DNA from: Whalleya microplaca
Taxonomy: Eukaryota; Ascomycota; Sordariomycetes; Xylariales; Xylariaceae
Assembly (NCBI GenBank): GCA_022497155.1
Contig: MU385711.1
Location: 1,178,001-1,242,000 of the forward strand
Reading direction: 5' to 3'
Length of the DNA stretch: 64,000 nucleotides
Of the stretch, positions 24,671-34,639 are shown piece after piece (positions within the stretch are counted from its first letter, which is position 1; every line of letters begins with the position of its first letter). The position numbers and the translations under genes are program-made. A model generated the notes under the pieces. The model was not told the DNA's origin. It worked only from the letters and a program-made list of their open reading frames with translations, and did no database searches.

Positions 24671-25564
24671 TCATCCATCGATTTTCTTAGCCGCAACTTG
24701 AATGATCAAGCAAGAGCAACTATCCTCTTCGTCTACGGCCTCAAATTTTTTGTCCTTTGCAGGCAACAGTTGCCCGAAATCTTCCTGCTCATATGCGACG
24801 CTATCGATTTCAAACGCAGAATACTCATCTTCGTCGTCTCTATTCATCTGGATCTTGACCCCCCTATCCCCGACACTATATAAGTCACCGCCCTTCTTAT
24901 AGTCTCCCAGCTTGAATTTGTTACGCCATGTAACTCTCAGTTTGCGCAGGCGGTAGGCAAATAAGAAGGATGCCTCTGGTTTCGCTTCAAAGGTTACCCC
25001 ATTCGATCTCTGTTTGCTAGCCTCACCGCCAGCTTGGAGGATGCCTTTAGGACCTATTGTCGCCTTGAGATTAGCAGCGAGACTCAAGGTATCGGAATCA
25101 TCGTATGCGATTTTCCCAGGGTTCTTGACAATCTTCAGCCCTGTGATCATGTAGAGTGTTTTCCCCAAGTGACGATGCTCCTTGAGCCATTCCTCCACCG
25201 TCTCAACCTTGGCAGTCCGCTCGACATAAGTCGGGTCTTCACTAATTTCCAAGAATTGCGTCTCCAGAAAAGCCTTTTCCCAAGTTTGAACCTCATGTTG
25301 ATACTGGGCGCTCAATATTCCGGCTCTTATCATGTTGACGAAGTGGGTGAAGATGTCGACCGATGATCCACCCGTCTTTGTATCAGTAGCACTCCATTCG
25401 TAGTCTTGTGAGATGCGCGGTTTGAGTATGCCGTCAAAAGGGAGAGGCTTGGTCAGCCGTTCAAAAGGCTTTCTAGGGTCAGTGATAACCTGGCCGAGTT
25501 GGATTAAATCGTCAGGCTTGTAAATGGTCGTCGGGAGAATGAAATACGTCTTGTCATGCTTCAT
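24671..25564 (-). CDS. Gasdermin-like pore-forming protein (candidate)
   Basis: Intronless gene of 297 residues, convergent with the S8 protease. Residues 1-235 follow the pattern of fungal gasdermin-like proteins: an N-terminal strand with LIQLGQVITDP (20-30), a central segment with TLYMITGLKIVK (137-148), a glycine-rich stretch and SFLFAYRLRKLRV (199-211). The last two parallel the animal gasdermin strands around LYVVTE and AFRVRQL. Residues about 236-297 form an acidic tail (DDEDEY, AYEQEDF, VDEEDS) that could be an inhibitory segment removed by proteolysis, as in HET-Q1, itself about 280 residues. Gasdermin-like proteins insert into membranes and cause regulated cell death. The family call is by eye and needs a profile search. 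No signal peptide. The ATG at 25564 is the only good start. Confidence 0.6.
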   Translation of the reverse strand: MKHDKTYFILPTTIYKPDDLIQLGQVITDPRKPFERLTKPLPFDGILKPRISQDYEWSATDTKTGGSSVDIFTHFVNMIRAGILSAQYQHEVQTWEKAFLETQFLEISEDPTYVERTAKVETVEEWLKEHRHLGKTLYMITGLKIVKNPGKIAYDDSDTLSLAANLKATIGPKGILQAGGEASKQRSNGVTFEAKPEASFLFAYRLRKLRVTWRNKFKLGDYKKGGDLYSVGDRGVKIQMNRDDEDEYSAFEIDSVAYEQEDFGQLLPAKDKKFEAVDEEDSCSCLIIQVAAKKIDG

Positions 25565-26451
25565 CGTAGCAATTTTCTGGGCTTTTTTTCAGATTAGATG
25601 CCCTCGGGATGGATTGAATGCATATGTGCGATCGCCGCGCGAAGGTTTTGAGTTCCAATGAAGATGAGTGGCTTTGGTAACTCTCAAATAAGTAGCCCTC
25701 GGTGTGACCGGACCTTTTGCAAGCAGCGAATACCGAAATCTTTGTGCAATCGCATTAAGATGTATAAAATTGAGATTCATCATTTAATATTCATCATGCT
25801 GAGCCTCATCTTCACGGTACAAATGTAGATTATTCTCAAGAGCCTGGTTGACTACCTGCCACCCTGCTATGCTCGGGCAGCACTTCGCCACTCTTGAGTG
25901 TGTGTTAAGAAATGGTGTCCACGACAGCGTTCCTATCAAACGCTCGGTTAGAAGCTCAATACAACGATAAAGCTGACATAGAATCCCGGAGGCCTCTTCA
26001 CATCCATCCATCCAGTCATCCTTTAAATTCGGGCTTGCCTTTCCAATTTATTGGTTGCATACTACATGTCAAGGGACCAATAAAAGAAGTGCCGAATATT
26101 GAACTGCATGTAGGTGTGTAAGACGAAACCTACATGATATCGTAAATGATAGGGCGCCATCGAGTTCGGCTCCTGCAGCCTCTCGTTGGCTTTGATCAAG
26201 TTTCTTCAAACAGGTTTGCGGCCCATGTTGACGTCCGTGGCGCCTTCAATGATGCCTGTCTCTGCTGTCAGATATAGGATGAGAAAAGACAGAGCCCTAT
26301 CTAAGTGGACAGATGCATATAGAGTTGATAGAGCTAGGGCAAATTCTGCCTTACCAATATGATCGCCCAGAGGAACAGTCAGAACAACCGGAATGAGCTC
26401 TTGACCCATCAGGTAAGGATGCTTATCACAGTTACAGTGTGTGCAATGATC

Positions 26452-26634
26452 ATTTAGGTGCTGCCGTGATCACTGAAGTTGACTAAATAGAATAATGTAA
26501 GGTTCTAAGATCTAAAGGATTCCTAACAGCTTAGAAGATCCCTTGTAAGCTTATGGATCTCGGAACAATTATTGCTCCAAGATCTATAAGCTTAAGGCAC
26601 TATAATTAATACCCCTATTATCGTGACAATACTA
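26452..26634 (+). repeat. Dispersed repeat, copy 1
   Basis: Diverged direct copy of the sequence at 27546-27726. Shared landmarks in the same order are ATTTAGGTGCT, CTCGGAACAA, a TATTGCTC-like block and a terminal CATAA/CTATAA. The right end (26608-26629) also matches 22 bp exactly at 33370-33391. No coding capacity; element class unknown. Confidence 0.45.
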
Positions 26635-27545
26635 CATATGGCTGCTTGGGAGATAGCATGAGGCGGGGTAATTTGTTCCTGGGGCGACGGATGTCTTCAG
26701 CGATCCATTAATGTCATGTTATTCTATACTTCATTATTGCATCTCATTACTATATGCTGTTGAGAAATAAAACAATTCAACTACTATGGAAGTCAGTGAA
26801 CTGAGTAGGATTCACTCAGATGAATACAAGTAAAATACTGTGTATTTTTTATGAAAAAGCCAAGTTGGGAAAGACTTTAATTGGTGAAGGCTTGGAACCG
26901 ACCTTGCCCAACTTGATATCAGAGCGTGAGGTACTCCAGCTATTGATTTATATAACAAGACTTAGAGCTGGATAGAGCGAGTTGGGTTTTGTTTCTAACA
27001 GCACGTTTGGTATTCAATCTATTAGCATAATTGTGAAATATTGCCTTAAAGGTTGCCACATTCATTTGTGGCTTGAGGTGACACGAGAGGGGAGTAGAAG
27101 AGTATCCATGGTCAGGTAAGTTTGATCTCGCCAACCAATCAACCAATAAGTTCCTAACACCCAATTAACGAGTTGCTGAGACAGGATATCTTCTAGAGTC
27201 AAATAGAGTTACAGGACAACCGCATCTTAACTTAGGTAAAGGTTTGAAGTAACCGGACGGCCAATCATCCCTTTCCCGATAAACGTAGGTCACTTCCCAT
27301 AGACATTTTCCTTAACTATATCACCATTCAAAGTGCTGCTGACTTTACACAACTGCCAAGGTATTACAGTTTCTTCAAATCTCTAACACTCAGACTAAGT
27401 GTCGGTTCAAATATCACTTCTTAACAACATCTTAGACGGCTTGAATATATCATACTTTTACGAAGCTTCAAGTATTGTTGTTTAGGGTTCGGGTCTATCA
27501 TAATTGTATATATATTCTATTACAGTTGCAGGTTTTAAAATGGTT

Positions 27546-27726
27546 ATTTAGGTGCTACCGTCATGACTTCAGTGGTTGCCAATTATGATTGTATTTTATA
27601 GAGCCTAAGCGACCTCCTTTACAGCAGCTCGGGAGGTTTCTGTTAAGCAAATGGCCCTCGGAACAACTACTGTTCTGAGCTCCAATTGCCTAAGCAACCA
27701 TAACGATGTGCCCTTCTGTGATACTT
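27546..27726 (+). repeat. Dispersed repeat, copy 2
   Basis: Diverged second copy of the repeat at 26452-26634, in the same orientation and 1.1 kb away. Similarity is patchy; boundaries were set by eye. Possibly solo-LTR or MITE remnants. Confidence 0.4.
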
Positions 27727-28359
27727 CTCTATACAACAGAGGAGCAAATAGGACAAAGGTTAAATACTAACGTAGGGCCTAGCATAAACTACTCAGGACA
27801 GGAGAGGATAAACACTTGAGGCTATGTTCTTCAAACTCCACGCAGAGATAGTATTTAGCAAGCCTTAATTACTCTATACGAAGCTAACTGATGTGTAAAG
27901 GTGATAGAAAGCCAAACTGATACATAAGACTGGGGGGGGAGGAATAGTGAGAACCAAGAGAGCATCCATCATTAGCAGACCCTATTAATATATGTCACGT
28001 ACTATAGGGTTTGCTTGAGAAATCCTCTAGCTCTAGTGTGCGACTTAAGTGGAACATGTCAGATAATAGGATAGCTGGTACGTAAGTGAGGCGGCTGCTT
28101 AATGTACGTCATGAAACCTGTGACTGTATAGTTCAGGGCGACTCTAAAAATGATACTTCCTTAATAATTACTATTATGACAGTCATAAACTGCGTGTACC
28201 AAATCTCTACAAATTGATATAGAATGATTTCATATGTCAAATTTTCATAGCCGTAATTCAGTCTAGGTATCTAAAAGCTGCCTAGGTCATTAATATAGTG
28301 GCAGACCTTCGCTGACCCTCTTAACTACCACATTGATCTATCAGACTAGATCAACATCC

Positions 28360-28911
28360 TCACAGTATCTTCGCCATAACTAGTTCTTCTTCGAACTCCC
28401 CGATTGTCGTAAAGCCTTTCTTTTTATATAGCTGTTCCGCCGGCTTATTGATTTTCAATACAGCTAACCAAGCCAGCTCAAATCCCTCATCCTTGGCCAT
28501 CTTGATGGCAGCCTCGAGAAGTTCGCTCCTAACTCCTTCTCGGTGCTTAGACGGTTCGACATAGAGCATATCAATAGCTACATGTTTCTTATCCTCCCAG
28601 AATTGTATGCCCGCTGGGTCGGGCCCACACGGGGACGGATCTCCACGGGACAGCAGGGTGAAGCCAACGATTTGCTGAGCCTGATCCTCAGCCACGAGCA
28701 TTGTCTTCTTCTCGTTATTCATCTGATCCGAAATCATTCTCGGGATGAACATGTCACGAAAATATTGCTCAGGGGGGGTTTCTGGTGAACCGGCGTATTG
28801 CAAGGGGGCAGCTCTAGCTCCCAATTGTGCAATAGTGGTCGCTTCAGAAGAGGTGGCTGATCGAATTGTAACATTCGTATTTCCTGATGAATTACCAGCG
28901 AGGTCTGCCAT
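28360..28911 (-). CDS. GNAT-family N-acetyltransferase
   Basis: Acetyl-CoA-dependent acyltransferase of 183 residues, one exon, start at ATG 28911 (MADLAGNSSG). The frame stays open upstream to 29052 without an ATG, so a further 5' exon is possible but not supported. Recognisable GNAT parts: an N-terminal strand TIRSATSSEA, beta-4 with IVGFTLLSR, motif A around AIDMLYVEPSKHREGVRSEL, and the motif B/C end with PAEQLYKKKGFTTIGEFEEE. In motif A the second glycine of R/Q-x-x-G-x-G/A is an Arg (REGVRS), which is unusual and may weaken acetyl-CoA binding. The proline-rich loop DPSPCGPDPAG is atypical. Substrate unknown. Confidence 0.8.
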   Translation of the reverse strand: MADLAGNSSGNTNVTIRSATSSEATTIAQLGARAAPLQYAGSPETPPEQYFRDMFIPRMISDQMNNEKKTMLVAEDQAQQIVGFTLLSRGDPSPCGPDPAGIQFWEDKKHVAIDMLYVEPSKHREGVRSELLEAAIKMAKDEGFELAWLAVLKINKPAEQLYKKKGFTTIGEFEEELVMAKIL

Positions 28912-31046
28912 TCTATTGTTGATTCCCTTTGGCGATCGACTCCTGGTTTCCTTAGACAGTCTAGGGAAAGGTATGAGTGAATGTTGAAATGAATAATATG
29001 GCTCCGGTGAAGTTGTGTTATCTATAGTATCCTTTGCGATAGGCTCTTGCAAAATTGTCAGATTAGCCTTCAGAACGAGTAGACAAATGCTACTTACGTA
29101 TAGTCCTCTAGTCGCCGGTAGTCTGCGCTTCTGAAAGGCGTTTCTCTCTTCTTGTGTATAGAGTATATCTCGGGGCCAAGCCAGATTTTGGTAAATGAAA
29201 ATAGGAATGTCTGTGAGTGAATATTTAGAGGGAATCCAGGGTGATGTTGTTGGCTATATATGTGTGGTGGAAAGAGAGTGTATCCATTATTCGAGGACAT
29301 TGTTTGGGTATTGTTAAGATCGTTTGTTAGGATCATGTATATAAGAGGCTGTTCGAAGAACAGCCTTTTAGTTAGTTCTTCGTGCAACAACTGTGTTGTT
29401 TTGCTACCTTATAGGTTCGCCGTGTGATAGGTATGGTGTGTGATGCAGTCCCTCGAAACCATTGTCCAAACATGTAGCTCGAAGCTGAGTGGACGTAACC
29501 TGTCCACTGCTCATTTGGGTAAATGCAATCAAGGTTGAATGGAAAAGTTTTGATGTGGATGATGTGACTATTCTCTCAAAGCGGAGTGGGCTGGTCGTGT
29601 TTATATAGTAGTTTTGCTGCACGCGTTTTGGATTTGGATGGGGAGAATTTAAGGTGGCAATCATCTCAATGGGGGAAGGGGCCAAGATGAGCTGATATGT
29701 AGCAGCCAAACATTGACCAGAACATATCCACAATATGAAATCAAAATGATATGGCATGAGATCACCAGACACACAGAATATCTGGAGTACATTCTATCTC
29801 TGAGTGCCTACTTAACCACACAAACGACCTCCTTACAAACTTCTCTATAACATTGATTATTGTTCAATGGGCAGGTGTATTTGTTCTCCCCGTGCTTTAC
29901 TTTATGGTTCGAAGTAGTTGCTGATAGCAAAGTCTTGTTAAGTTTGGACAATTTTAGTGCAGCCATGTGGACATACAAGTTTGTATGTTTAGCTTAAGAT
30001 CACCTGGTTTAAGGGGCGTTTGTAATTATGAAATCTCTTCACAATCCTACCTTACAGCGTAAATTACGGAGGTACATTAACATACAAATTGCTGTTGTCC
30101 AAGCCACGATGGCTTATTGAGTGCACAGTGAACCTAGAATGGAAAGAGCCCCTTACGTATATGTACAGGAGGCGGCTATATGTATGCCCGGTCAGCAATC
30201 AGCCTCAGCCGATAGCTCTATCTCGATAAGGTAGTTCCATATGTGCAAAGTGAGTGGGAAAATGAATTATGCAAATACAGGTCAAATCTCCTGATAAAAC
30301 CGAGTTGTATTTATCAACGGCGATCGAATACGTACGATACGGATTGATGGAGTTAGCTGGCAGATAGAAATATTGGCATGCACGTCTGACATTTATGTAT
30401 GGCGTCAAAAATATGCTTTTCCATTGTCTAGAATACCACTGCATGGCCACATTCTCGCCTTCTTCACTCCTAAACTTTATCCACGTCTCGATGACTTACT
30501 CGTCTGCTTTCGTCCCTTTAAGACTCACAGTGCTAGGTATTCTGCGTATTATCAGAAGCTGAAAGTCACTTGATATTCCTAACTTGAAAGTGTTACACCT
30601 CCTCTAGCTAAGATGATTGGCTCGTCGCAGGTAACGTAGATCAAATCCCACCCACCAAATATGTTATCGCCGCGTAGATTTACTATCACCGACAAATGAA
30701 ATGCCAGTTGTAGCAGCACATATTCATGAAGATCTTAGCTCTCTTAGCCTTCCACCAAACGAAGCTATTAGCACAGCTGCATATTGAAGAGAGCCTAGCT
30801 ATCCTGTGCTGGTGGGATTTGAACCCAAAAAGTAATGTGGTTGCTTAAGGCATCCCCCAACCCTTTCATGCAAGTCACATCAATATGCCTTGCATACTTA
30901 CACATATATTATTCCGTAAATTCTACTTAAATTTCTTATGTAGACGTCGTATTTACCTTCTTGTTAATGCCAAGGTAGTGTTCGAAAGTTTATGACGAGA
31001 GGATGTCTTAGGTACATATGCCTAAGATCCGGATAGGCCTCCATGT
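28912..31046. other. Intergenic, about 2.1 kb, no confident gene
   Basis: AT-rich; minus-strand open frames at 29094-29390 and 29404-29772 have no recognisable domain. It contains a short perfect hairpin (29346-29366). Two mutually inverse short blocks near 30638-30655 and 30810-30826 (GTGGGATTTG-like) are too weak to call an element. Confidence 0.45.
29346..29366. repeat. Short perfect hairpin
   Basis: Inverted repeat with 9-bp arms AGGCTGTTC / GAACAGCCT and a 3-nt loop, followed by TTTTAG. It may form a structured RNA end or be chance; no function is assigned. Confidence 0.5.
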
Positions 31047-33855
31047 CTAAGATATCATAGTTGCTGTAAGTGACGAAAACGTCACAATCGATATGATATC
31101 TGGATCACTGGCCTCGGAAGACGTCACAATAGTCGATATTGTGGTGAGTACCAGAGAAGAAGTCTTCGTTTGAGACGGCGCAACCGAAGTGATTGATTTC
31201 TCAGGAATTATGGCCGGGGAAGTCGTCATCGTCTCGGATACCACCATCTTCGAGTTGGTGGTAGTCTGGGAAGAAGATGCTGTCTGAGATGTCACGGTCG
31301 CGCGATCGCTCCCTGAAATCGGACATGAGTCGTCTCGCTTCTGGTTCGGCGCATTTCCTCCCTGACAACTACTGGCAACCCAGTCCCGTTGATATGGCGA
31401 GGACTCCAGCCACACGCGATATGCTGCGTGTTTTGGGTCGTAGGGTCGGAATTCGTGTGTGAACTGATTGGGGTCGTATTGTACGACAACTATTGCCATA
31501 AACCCAGTCAGCTAGCCATCTAAAAACGGCACACAACCCACTATCCTAAAAGGGCTCAGATTAGAACTGACCTTTGCCTCTCGCAGAAGTATCTGCTAGT
31601 GAATCGACCTCGTCTCTGTCAACTGGCTTGATATAGCCTCTCTTGGTTATGGTGACTCCTTCAAACGGCGTCCCGGGGCCGAACAATGTATTCAGCAATG
31701 TGTTAATCCTGTCATACTCCCAAGTTGGCACATCATCTGCTCCGTGACAGGCTTTGTTTCCACTCTCGTCTGTCGTGTAAGTGCACGGGCCTAAGACGTA
31801 GTCCTGCACGTTCTGAGAGCTTTTGTTGAGGTCGCCTCCATTACCAGCAAGATCTGAGGGCTTGATATAGTTACCATTACCGTTCTGGACGGCGTCGTTT
31901 AGTGAACTCCTCTCCGTCTGTCGTCCTTCATCGTCCATGAAGCCAGTCTCCATGAAATGCGACACCCACACACCCTTCTCGGATATAATCATAATCGAGG
32001 TGCACCTTGACAAAATTTCGTTTTAGTCTGGATGGTTGGGGAATAAGAGCAGGACAGATGGTAACGATGCCAAGCGGATGGCGCTTTTAAAGCCTCAAGG
32101 GTGTATATGCAGGAAAATTGAGATCAGAGTAGGCGACACTTACCCAGTTACACCGGTAACATATCTGATAATCGCCTTGCTCAAGAACTGATAGTACTTG
32201 GAAACGGCTATGCCCCTAGTCCAGTCTAGCCCTTCTGCAATGGAGTCCGAGATGGCATCTATGATATAAGAGTCGATATTACCAATCATACTAGTAGGCT
32301 TTAAGTTTCGTTTCTCAAGGCCGTGAGTATCTAAGCCTGAATCTGACGTAGCCGTGGGTTGTGTGGCCCTTCTGTTAATTGCGCAGCCTCCGGCGGCGCA
32401 CGTTGAATCGCATATCCAGCCCGTACCCGAAGAAGTCGTCGCCGTAGAGACGGTAGTCGTCGCAGTGGTCGCTCGAGCCGAACATCCTGAGATAGTAGCA
32501 CATACCATGGTGGTGATGGTCTTCACCTCTGAAGTAGTAGTTGTGCTGTCAGCGTGCCATAATGTTGAGAGCGTTACCGTCTCGGCGCAACTTGCCACTG
32601 CCGTGGTATATACCAGTGCTAGTTGGCTTGTCGCTGGTGGTCGGATTGTCGTCCTGGCTCTTTTCCAGCTCGTTCCCTATATCTTGTAGAGTGTTCGTTA
32701 AGGTCTCAACTATAGAGATGACTAGATCGACTGCATTAACTGCATTGACTAAGTTGCCGACAACCTTCGCGGCACAACTAATAAGCTTAGCAGGTGTAGT
32801 TAACACATTTTTTATACCAGAGATTAGACTTCTGCCCCCACTAGTGTTAGAACATTCAGCAGGAGGATCCGACTTGTCCGCCAAGTTGTTGTAAAGAGTT
32901 TCAAGCTGTTGTATTTTGTTAGCTCGAGAAGTAGTAGATTGTAAGTTTTAGCAACGCGCTCTAAGATCATCTCCCCTTTTGCTTATGACTCTTGTCTCTC
33001 CCTAGAATACTCGCAATACATCGTACTAAAGAGATGCGGTTCTCATGCCGGATTATTGACAGAGAGGACTTTGAGGAAGTGGCCTTGGACTTCCTTCATG
33101 GACATACCTGGTTCTTGGTGTTGGTCACATCTTCGATATACTGTTCCTTCGTTTTAGGATCCAAGAGATTTCCCCTATTTTTCCACACAGTTGTGAATAG
33201 GGGAGCGATGGCAATAACACTAGATGTTTCGGCATCTCCTGTGATAGTTGTGGTTGGCGCCGAATAGTCTGGGAAACTCGTGACAGCTGTAAGCGAGAAT
33301 GCTTCTGTAGTGGATTGTGTCATGATCGTTTGGCCCGCTGGTCCGCCTATGCAACACGAAAGAGATCTTTAATACCCCTATTATCGTGACACAACCATGA
33401 GATTTAGTGCTCGTGGAAGATGAAGTAGTCAGCGAGAATGGAATACTTGGCGAGGGTGAATGACTTTTGGACGATGAAAGGCTTGAAGATGATGAGAGCG
33501 ATGCGGAAAATGAGGAAGTTGATAATAATGAAGATGATGAGGATGACGGAGTTGATAAGGACACCGAGGAACTCGAGGAATGCCGAAGGCTTTTAGATAA
33601 TGATAGACTTGTGGACGATGATATCGGGGCTCTCAAAATTCCAGAAGGCTGTTCTCGTAGTTGTCGGTTAGAATGGAAGATATTTCAGGGTAACCAGGAA
33701 GAGAGACTGACCACGGCAGAGACGCTGGTGTTCCAACCACTAGATGGTAGTTTCAAATTCCCACGAGCCACTGGGTTCACATATAATGATGCTTGGACCG
33801 TACAAGGTACCAAGAGCAGCGCCAAAGCCTTCCAATTTATCGTTTCGCAGTACAT
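31047..33855 (-). CDS. Secreted chitinase-tail-like protein without GH18 domain, frame-disrupted
   Basis: Multi-exon gene: 33712-33855, 33393-33648, 33108-33346, about 32650-32905, a block ending at 32144, 31572-32005 and 31047-31489. Exon 1 encodes a possible signal peptide (WKALALLLVPCTVQAS). Next come a long Ser-rich region (about residues 49-135), a helical part (SLISGIKNVLTTPAKLISC), a Cys/Thr block (TVTLSTLWHADSTTTT, TITTMVCATISGC), the module CTSIMIISEKGVWVSHF, and a C-terminal VVVQYDPNQF with AYRVWLES and a Ser/Thr tail. This order is the C-terminal half of large fungal GH18/LysM chitinases (killer-toxin-like family), but the catalytic domain and LysM modules are absent. Between about 32610 and 32700 the reading frame must shift without a usable intron, so the gene may be decaying or misread. 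Other junctions are canonical and in frame. Confidence 0.55.
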
Positions 33856-34639
33856 AACTGAGCTTTTTGATAAAGAAATGTAAACAGAAATGGAAACCGT
33901 AGATTCAGAATAGCTAAAACACTGCAAACTGGCTACAGATGGGCTTTGTTACAACTTCATACTAATGAGTGAATGATACATGCGGTAATCCTGGCCTCCA
34001 GATTATGTGATGTCCTTTAGGGGCTCATTTTATTTTCATCTTTGTAACACATAGTAAAATTACATGTAGACCCCTAGCAAAATAGAGTCAGCCTGGATAC
34101 TTCACGAGGCAACTCAGCTGAAGTCTATGCTCGAACAGTTGAGACTTGCCTGTGGGCTATCGTAAGTGTCGTCCGATCGCCCCCACCTCCTTTTACACTC
34201 CAACCCCTTAATAGCAGCCTTGCGTATGCAGGGTGGTAACCTTTGTTGCAGGAAGGCGAGTACTACTACTCCGTACTTCGTAGATATTAGTGCCGAAGCC
34301 CGAATGTGGGAGTTGTCTAAGGTCTTATAAGTACTTAGGTTAACCTTATTAAATGCAGCTGGGATTGGTTGGGCGATTGGACACCCTCGGCTTAGGCTCA
34401 GCCACCACCCATCCTTCAAAGATCGCCGCCTTCAATTTGAAACACCCGAATCCCGACCCCAATGCGTACACGAGCTGACGAGCTGTACATCTGCAAAACT
34501 CCTGCGTACGTTGTAATATCGTTCATCAGCTCGTTTATGGCGTCACGGTACCTACGGCCCTTCTGTGTGACTGTATACCATCACCTCAGAATTGCACGAC
34601 TTGCTATATCATATCACCAGGCTTTACATAACCGGATAA
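33856..34639. other. Intergenic, divergent promoters
   Basis: Lies between the chitinase-tail gene (minus) and the ankyrin gene (plus). No supported gene. The plus-strand acidic open frame ending at 33883 mirrors the Ser-rich exon and was discounted. Confidence 0.5.

Larger units (their letters stand above)
25565..28359. other. Gene-poor AT-rich spacer with dispersed repeats
   Basis: About 2.8 kb without a convincing gene. It includes two diverged copies of a 155-180-bp repeat, listed separately. A 67-codon minus-strand frame (26206-26409) has an ATG but matches nothing I know. Confidence 0.45.

Noticed and set aside
29404..29772. 122-codon minus-strand frame upstream of the first GNAT gene
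   Set aside because: No domain, no frame-compatible splice to the GNAT exon, and AT-rich low-complexity composition.
30638..30840. Possible tRNA genes, suggested by TTCAAATCCCACC-like B boxes
   Set aside because: Acceptor and TPsiC stems do not pair on either strand, and no A box was found at the right distance.
33467..33883. 138-codon plus-strand acidic frame
   Set aside because: Opposite strand of the Ser-rich exon of the secreted gene; the Asp/Glu richness arises from reading TC-rich codons in reverse.
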